From Tieghemiomyces parasiticus (taxonomy: Eukaryota > Kickxellomycota > Dimargaritomycetes > Dimargaritales > Dimargaritaceae), in assembly GCA_027575765.1 (NCBI GenBank), contig JANBPT010001185.1, positions 1 through 12,771 on the forward strand: a stretch of DNA of 12,771 nucleotides, given 5' to 3'. This document shows positions 8,231-12,771 of this stretch, one piece after another. The position numbers and the translations under genes were made by a program. Numbering within the stretch: the stretch's first letter is position 1; every line of letters begins with the position of its first letter. The notes beneath the pieces were generated by a model. That model was not told the DNA's origin. It searched no databases and saw only the letters and a list, made by a program, of their open reading frames with translations.

Positions 8231-8509
8231 ATGGCCTCCGATAAAGCGACCAGGGCCTTTGAAGTGAACGAATTGGGCAGCATGGTTAACCTGGGCCGTC
8301 CTGCGAATGAGGACAGCGTCGACGAACATGGTGAGGACACACTCGCCAACGACGACGTTCCACGATGCGGACACACAGCTCTGACAAAGATGAATTCACC
8401 CATAGCATATCGCCTCTTCTAACCAACAGATTGGCCCCACCGCAGCTACAATGGTCAGCCTCCTCAACCCCTAACACGTCCTGCCACGGCCAAGGGCCAG
8501 AATTCATGA
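8231..8509 (+). CDS. Candidate small polar protein; spliced (59 aa) or unspliced (63 aa)
   Basis: Unrecognised and uncertain. An ATG in context ACTATGG opens a frame starting MASDKATRAFEVNELGSMVN. Unspliced, it runs to TAA at 8420-8422 (63 residues). Spliced at 8330|GTGAGG with acceptor CAACAG at 8429 (99-nt intron with CTAAC eight bases before the exon), it continues in frame as DWPHRSYNGQPPQPLTRPAT and stops at 8507-8509 (59 residues). The unspliced stop TAA lies inside the CTAAC branch site, so retention or removal of the intron would swap the C-terminus. There is no membrane segment or known motif; the first 33 residues are mildly acidic. It would be divergent from the 7867 gene and convergent with RAD2, an arrangement that fits the spacing. 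An open frame of this length also arises by chance. Confidence 0.33.
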
Positions 8510-8534
8510 TTCCCGACAGTTGCACCTCGTCTAA

Positions 8535-8540
8535 TTTATT
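8535..8540 (-). terminator. AATAAA polyadenylation signal of RAD2
   Basis: On the minus strand a perfect AATAAA lies 28 nt after the TAA stop of the RAD2-type gene, inside CTAATAAATTAG. This is the classic poly(A) signal in the expected place. It also puts the RAD2 3' end close to that of the plus-strand candidate ending at 8509, so the two transcripts, if both real, would converge and probably overlap. Confidence 0.5.
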
Positions 8541-8567
8541 AGATCGAACGTCGGGTCCAATAATGGC

Positions 8568-11500
8568 TTATTTGGTGCTGCCGCGCCCGCGGGCTTTACC
8601 ACGCCCGCGCCTGCTACGACCACGTCCACGTTCACTCCCACCTGCAGCTGGATTGGCTCGCCGCGGCAGCTTCGGCAATTCGACCTGTAACCGTTCCTCA
8701 TCGCTCGAGTCTGACGGTGTAGAATAGTCACTGTTCAGTGCGGCCGCCGTACTTGCACAGGCGGAAATATCGCTCGGGGCTGGTAGCGAGTCGTCAGGTA
8801 TTTCATCGGGGACCATAGCCGGCCGCGGTTGGTCCTCCTGGATAGAGGAACCGCGTCGGTCAGCTTCAGCTTTCCACTTGGCGATAATCTTGCGAATCCG
8901 CCCGCTCTTGTGGCTCGACCCATCCGCATGGCCCGGGCTACGACCAGCTGGTCCACCCCCGGAAACGGAAGTGGCCGTAGTCAGAGCGGCCGGTAAGGGG
9001 TTGAAGAAATCCAGAAGCGAGGTATTGGTAGTGGCCGGATTGACGGCTGCACCAGTCCGGGTCGTCGAAGTTTGGAACATCCGACGGGTCACCGGGACCA
9101 GAACGTCGTCGAGCTTGGCCCGCGACCAGCTTAACTTGGGTGCCAGGTAGTCCCGCAGGGCATCCAAGTCTGGGTAGGCCCACTGGAATGTGGTCGGGTC
9201 CTCGCTGACCGCCGGGTGCTTGTAGGCCTCCCGCACTCGCGGGTCCGGAAACTCGGGTGGCAGCTGAGTTTTGAAGGCCAGCTTGCGTAACCGGTCACGA
9301 GTTGCCCGGTTACCTTCGGAGTCGAGGGGGTTGGCCGCCGTCGCCAGCGGGTCGGTGGCCCGATCCCACCACTGGCGCAACTCGGTCAAATCGTTAAACT
9401 CGCCGAGAATTTCCAAAGCGGTGACGAGGCCCACGCCAGGTATACCCTCAGTATAATCGCTGCCCAGCAAGTAGGCCAGGTCGATGAGCCGATCGCGATC
9501 TAGTACCAGCTCCGCGGCCAGGTCGTCGAGGTTATACAGTTCAATGTACCGTTGCTGGTTGAACATGTGCCGGTATACGCGTGTGCCGCCGAAGAGGAAC
9601 ACATCGCTATCATCTGTGGCGATCCCGTCGGCCAGCCCTTGGTGGACTAACTGGGCGCATTCAGCCTCAGCCTCCGTGGGTGCCGTGACGAACGGCAGTC
9701 CGAACAGGCGCAGCAGGATCTGGGTGTCAGCCACCATCTCGCTATCTAGCACGCTGGCCATCCGCGCTTGGTGGCTCTGGTCGCGGCGCAGGGTGGTCAG
9801 TTCGGTGGCGAGGTTACGAGCCATCCGCCGGCTAGCTTGCTGCCGGGCCTGTGTTGAGAAGGGCTGGTGCTGTGATGAATGGGTGGTTGGGACTGACTCG
9901 GACGTCGGGGGTAAGACTTCGGTAGGGACGGGCGCAGGTGGCTCGGCGACCACGGGGTCACTGTCGACAGCATCGAGCGTAGCGGCTAGGGTCGGTGCAC
10001 TGGACCCCATTGTCTCGTCCCGTTCCATGGGAGTTGGGACGGGAGGTGTCATATCGGATGGTGAGGGATAATCAACTCCAGGGCTGGCCGACGTCGGTGC
10101 AGCCGGACGTAGCACCGACTGCCGTAGCAAGGCGTGCCAATTCACTTCGGTGGTCTCCTCTGGCACTGGTTTCAGAACTGGCGGAGCGGCTTTAGAAACC
10201 GACCCCTCCGGTATTGCTTCCTGCAATCGGATTGGGCTCTCTGGTGAGCGGTCACGCTGGCGGATGCCATCGTAGATGCCGTGCAGAATGGCCAATGGGT
10301 CGTCGTCTTCTTCCGTCTCGGCGCGGAGTACGGTTGCTGCGGCCGGGGCATTCCCATCGGAAACCTCGTCAGCACCCCTGCGCCGGGTGCTCGAAAGGGT
10401 ATTGGGGCCGGGAGGCGACGACAAGGAGGTGGGAATTTCCGTGCTGCGCATAAAGGCGTCGTGAGACATGGAGGAGGCGAACCCGGCGACATTGGCCCGG
10501 CGGAGGGGGCTTGGGGTCGTTGGGGCGTAGGAATCCAGAGCTGAGCCAGGCCGGACAGGTCCCGGGCTCGATTGGGCTGGAGAGAGGGACTGGGCTGGCG
10601 AGCGTCGCCAGTCGGTGAGCTCGGAAATTACAGCAAGATCGTCGTCGCTGTCGTCAATTTCGACCACGTCTCCTCCTACGCTGTCCGATATGTACGCCAT
10701 CTGCTTTGTACCGAGATTTTCGGGTTTTGCTGGCGTAGTCGGCACAGGGTGTCTACCGGGTAGCGTGCGTGGAGGATGAGGCATCCAGTATAGATAATCG
10801 TCAGGTTCCAATTTCAGTGGCGAAAGATAGCTACACGTCACCAGCTGGCCCCACCCATCGGACGTGCATCACTTACCTCACCGTCATGTCGACATCTTCG
10901 AAGTCATCCTCGTCGCTAGAATCGACGACCGTGATCGTAGGCGGTGGCTTGACGTCTTGCGCCACGTCCACGTCTGCAGTTTCTTCGACGGCACGGGTCG
11001 ACATGGACCACCCGCCAGCGGCCCCGTCATTTCTCACCAGGATATACTCGCGACTGCGTTCACCTGACACACGACCGGGTTTCAACGAGGCTGATCGGCG
11101 GTCCATCCCACTGACCTTCATGTAGTTCTGCATCAGGTCGTTACGTTTGACCAGGTTTTTGATCTGAAGCTGAGAGAACTCGAACGCCGTGGGGGCCAAC
11201 CGGACCAGCTCTTCAAAGCGATCCCACGACGTCTGCCGACTCTTATTCTTCATGTCGAGAACAATCTCGTGCTGCATCTCAAGTGGGAGGGCTCGGAACA
11301 CGTCTGAGTCAATGTCGAGGACCTCGTCCTGGTGGTCGGCGACAAAACTAGCCAGCTCACTCTGGAGTGCAAATCGCAGGTCGTCCCGCCGGGTATCCGA
11401 TACTGCCAGCCGTCGGGCGACCCGATCGGCGTCCCCAATTTCATCTAGGTCGTATGTATCACGTTTCCGTTTGGCCTCGGTGCCTCGGCCCAACCCGATT

Positions 11501-11940
11501 TGGGCAGCCAGAATTTGGGCATCAGAATTGACCGATGTCTTACTTCCCCCGCGCGGGGATGTCCTAGCACCGGTGGTCTGATTCAGGGCGTGCAAGCGCA
11601 GCTGGGCGCTCAGAATCTTCTCTGCCGTTCGCTTGGCATTGGCCCGGTGCTGTTCGCGTTGTTTCTCGCGCCGAGCAACCGTATGGCGCTTCATATCTGG
11701 GGTACGCCCGTCAAACACGAAGATGGGCTTAATACCATGGAATAAGAGCTTACATATCCGCCTCAAGAACCCAAGCAGGTGGGCGTTGGGCAACACGTTG
11801 CCCTCTGAGTCTTTGATGGCCTTAATAAACTGGTGTAGCCAAATGCTTGCGTCGATAGCTAAACGCTTGCCGTGTAGTGAATCAAGGGTGGCGCGCCGGG
11901 CCGTCGGTTCCAATAGCGGCCATAATCCCTTCACACCCAT
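8568..11940 (-). CDS. RAD2: RAD2/XPG (ERCC5)-type structure-specific DNA repair endonuclease, two exons
   Basis: Nuclear endonuclease that makes the 3' incision in nucleotide excision repair, acting with TFIIH. Exon 1 is 11940-10877 and exon 2 is 10830-8568; a 46-nt intron (10876-10831, GTAAGT..GTGTAG) joins them in frame into 1108 residues, close to S. pombe Rad13 and human XPG. The N-region starts MGVKGLWPLL, with Asp30 and Asp77 (VFDG) of the metal site. Residues 208-304 match the conserved XPG spacer block (ALPLEMQHEI, FSQLQIKNLVKRN, EYILV). The I-region (about 718-835) has PTEAEAECA (Glu741, Glu743), TDDSD (Asp762, Asp764) and the helix-hairpin GSDYTEGIPGVG (Asp813), so all seven catalytic acids are present. 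After it come the XPG-specific FQWAYPDLD block (from 903), a PIP-like box (957-964) and an Arg/Gly tail (1087-1108). The spacer distinguishes it from FEN1 and EXO1. The start has context GCCACCATGG, preceded by a CCA-repeat leader and an AT-rich TTAAATATA. Confidence 0.97.
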
Positions 11941-11976
11941 GGTGGCAGGAGGTGGTGGTGGTGGGTGGTATATTTA

Positions 11977-12183
11977 ACGCGCCTTACATGTGACACGCGC
12001 TATAGCAACTGCTTATTGTAGAAGGGAGGAAGGACGTTCATCAGGATGGGCTTTGGGAGCTTGGCGGATGGGGATAAAAAAATAAGTTAAGATACCATCA
12101 ATGAATTAGGACATTGTTGGGCCTGGTGGTATGAGAGGTTAGGAAATGGGATTCAGGAGCTAGATTCCGCAGAAGGCAGTGTT
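11977..12183. other. Intergenic, RAD2 upstream region
   Basis: This lies between the stop of the tail-anchored gene and the RAD2 leader, both on the minus strand, so RAD2 regulatory DNA must sit here or overlap the neighbour's 3' UTR. An AT-rich stretch (12073-12094, with a run of seven A on the plus strand) is the only clear feature. I find no AATAAA for the upstream gene and no known damage-response element that I can support. Confidence 0.4.
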
Positions 12184-12595
12184 TCAGTAGTTGCGCTGGC
12201 TGCGGAGCAGATTCGTAATAGTGGCGATGGCCAGCACCATGGCTATCCAAGCAGGCTTATTGGAAGGGAGGGTATGCCAGGCCAATAAAAGTTCTTTGGG
12301 GGCTAGCTCCATAGAGGCTGGCCCAGGACCTAAAGAGAGAGGAGAGAGGGAGGCGCAGGCCTCTGTATGGGGGTTAGTAAGGGGTGTTCTCCACTGGTCG
12401 CATGCTAACGGGGAGTTGTCCACTGCACCCAATGGCCAGTGGGAGATGAGGGGTTAGAATGGGTGGTGACCTACAGGCTGGGCTGTCTAGGCAGGAGGTG
12501 AGTGCCTGTTGCTGGATGGCAGCTGCTGCGGCAGGGGATAGCCTATCCCTTGGGATCTCCTGGGCCCAAAAGGGCAGTGACGTGGTCCAATTGCT
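12184..12595 (-). CDS. Tail-anchored membrane protein, 3' exons (gene continues toward or beyond the right edge)
   Basis: Unrecognised gene, incomplete at its 5' end. Visible exons are 12595-12475 and 12422-12184, joined by a 52-nt intron with GTAGGT donor, CTAAC branch and TGCAG acceptor; the join is in frame. The 119 visible residues begin SNWTTSLPFWAQEIPRDRLS, pass through Ala/Gln-rich and Pro/Ser-rich linker, and end with one hydrophobic segment (about 97-113, PAWIAMVLAIATITNLL) followed by RSQRNY. A single C-terminal helix of moderate hydrophobicity flanked by Lys and Arg is typical of tail-anchored proteins of the mitochondrial outer membrane or peroxisome; that location is inference. 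The upstream exon is unresolved: acceptors at TAG|AGC or TAGAG|C and several donors between 12596 and 12771 are possible. A TACTAAC..CATACAG and a TTTAG inside the last exon could mark further or alternative splicing. A minimal product would be 42 residues from the internal ATG at 12309. Confidence 0.45.
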
Positions 12596-12771
12596 CTAGG
12601 CCATCAGGGTGGGTGAAGGCAGTGGCCAGGGGTTAGGGGAATTTCTGATACTTCACTTTAGAGGGGTGCTGAAAGTTGAGCACCACCCATCAACGGAAGA
12701 GGGGAGGGGGAGGCAGGGAAGTAGAAGGGTGGCAGCAGAGCAGGTGAAGGCTGGGACCCCTCAATAATCTC
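12596..12771 (-). other. Pyrimidine-rich right edge, upstream part of the tail-anchored gene
   Basis: Read on the minus strand this is C/T-rich, with CTAAC (about 12630-12634) and acceptor-like ends (CAACTTTCAG near 12668, GGCCTAG at 12596), so it is probably intron with one small exon or the end of a larger one. Two frames stay open over much of it, because the composition is poor in stop codons, so the exon boundaries cannot be fixed from this window. Confidence 0.4.

Noticed and set aside
9484..10071. A 195-codon plus-strand open frame.
   Set aside because: It lies antisense to RAD2 exon 2 and is Ser/Arg/Val-rich, as expected for the mirror of a Pro/Ser/Thr/Ala-rich coding strand. No motif or start context.
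10172..10492. A 106-codon minus-strand frame inside RAD2.
   Set aside because: Shifted frame within the RAD2 spacer; low complexity and no splice support.
11189..11581. A 130-codon plus-strand open frame.
   Set aside because: Antisense to the conserved RAD2 exon 1; Ser/Arg-rich shadow.
12184..12310. Possible similarity of the last exon to the Asterix/PAT10 family (an AW-x-A...N pattern).
   Set aside because: Only a few residues agree, the protein ends before the later membrane segments of that family, and no N-terminal match was found.
12665..12684. Short inverted repeat GGTGCT..AGCACC.
   Set aside because: Only 6 bp with an 8-nt loop; chance level.

Overview
The window looks like nuclear DNA of a fungus. 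The anchor is a complete RAD2/XPG-type repair nuclease with fungal domain order. Its introns and those of its neighbours are short (46 to about 157 nt) with GT..AG ends, and several carry CTAAC or TACTAAC branch sites. An early-diverging fungal lineage is my guess from general texture only. I see no tRNA, rRNA, CRISPR array, insertion sequence or viral gene.

Region by region: positions 1-5795 have no gene I can defend strongly. This stretch contains a pyrimidine-rich, almost ATG-free leader-like segment (425-1030), a promoter-like segment on the minus strand (about 4483-4781) in front of a weak small-gene candidate, and one small tail-anchored ORF candidate (2530-2724). The other open frames there are about what chance would give. 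From 5796 on, genes are packed closely and mostly alternate in strand: a spliced minus-strand membrane-anchored basic protein (5796-6870); a divergent spliced plus-strand small membrane protein whose start codon appears to be split by an intron (7025-7466); a minus-strand small secreted glycine-zipper protein (7616-7867); a weaker plus-strand spliced candidate (8231-8509); the RAD2/XPG gene on the minus strand (8568-11940); and, at the right edge, the 3' exons of a minus-strand tail-anchored protein gene (12184-12595, continuing rightward). A perfect 14-bp inverted repeat (7550-7584) lies between the convergent 3' ends of the second and third of these.

Only RAD2 has a function I can assign: the 3'-side incision in nucleotide excision repair, working with TFIIH. 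The small genes are not recognisable families, and nothing shows that they work with RAD2 or with each other. The most interesting points are the composite SUMO-interacting and TFIIH-binding-like acidic motifs in the RAD2 spacer, the split start codon, and the intergenic hairpin. I found no convincing new multi-gene system.
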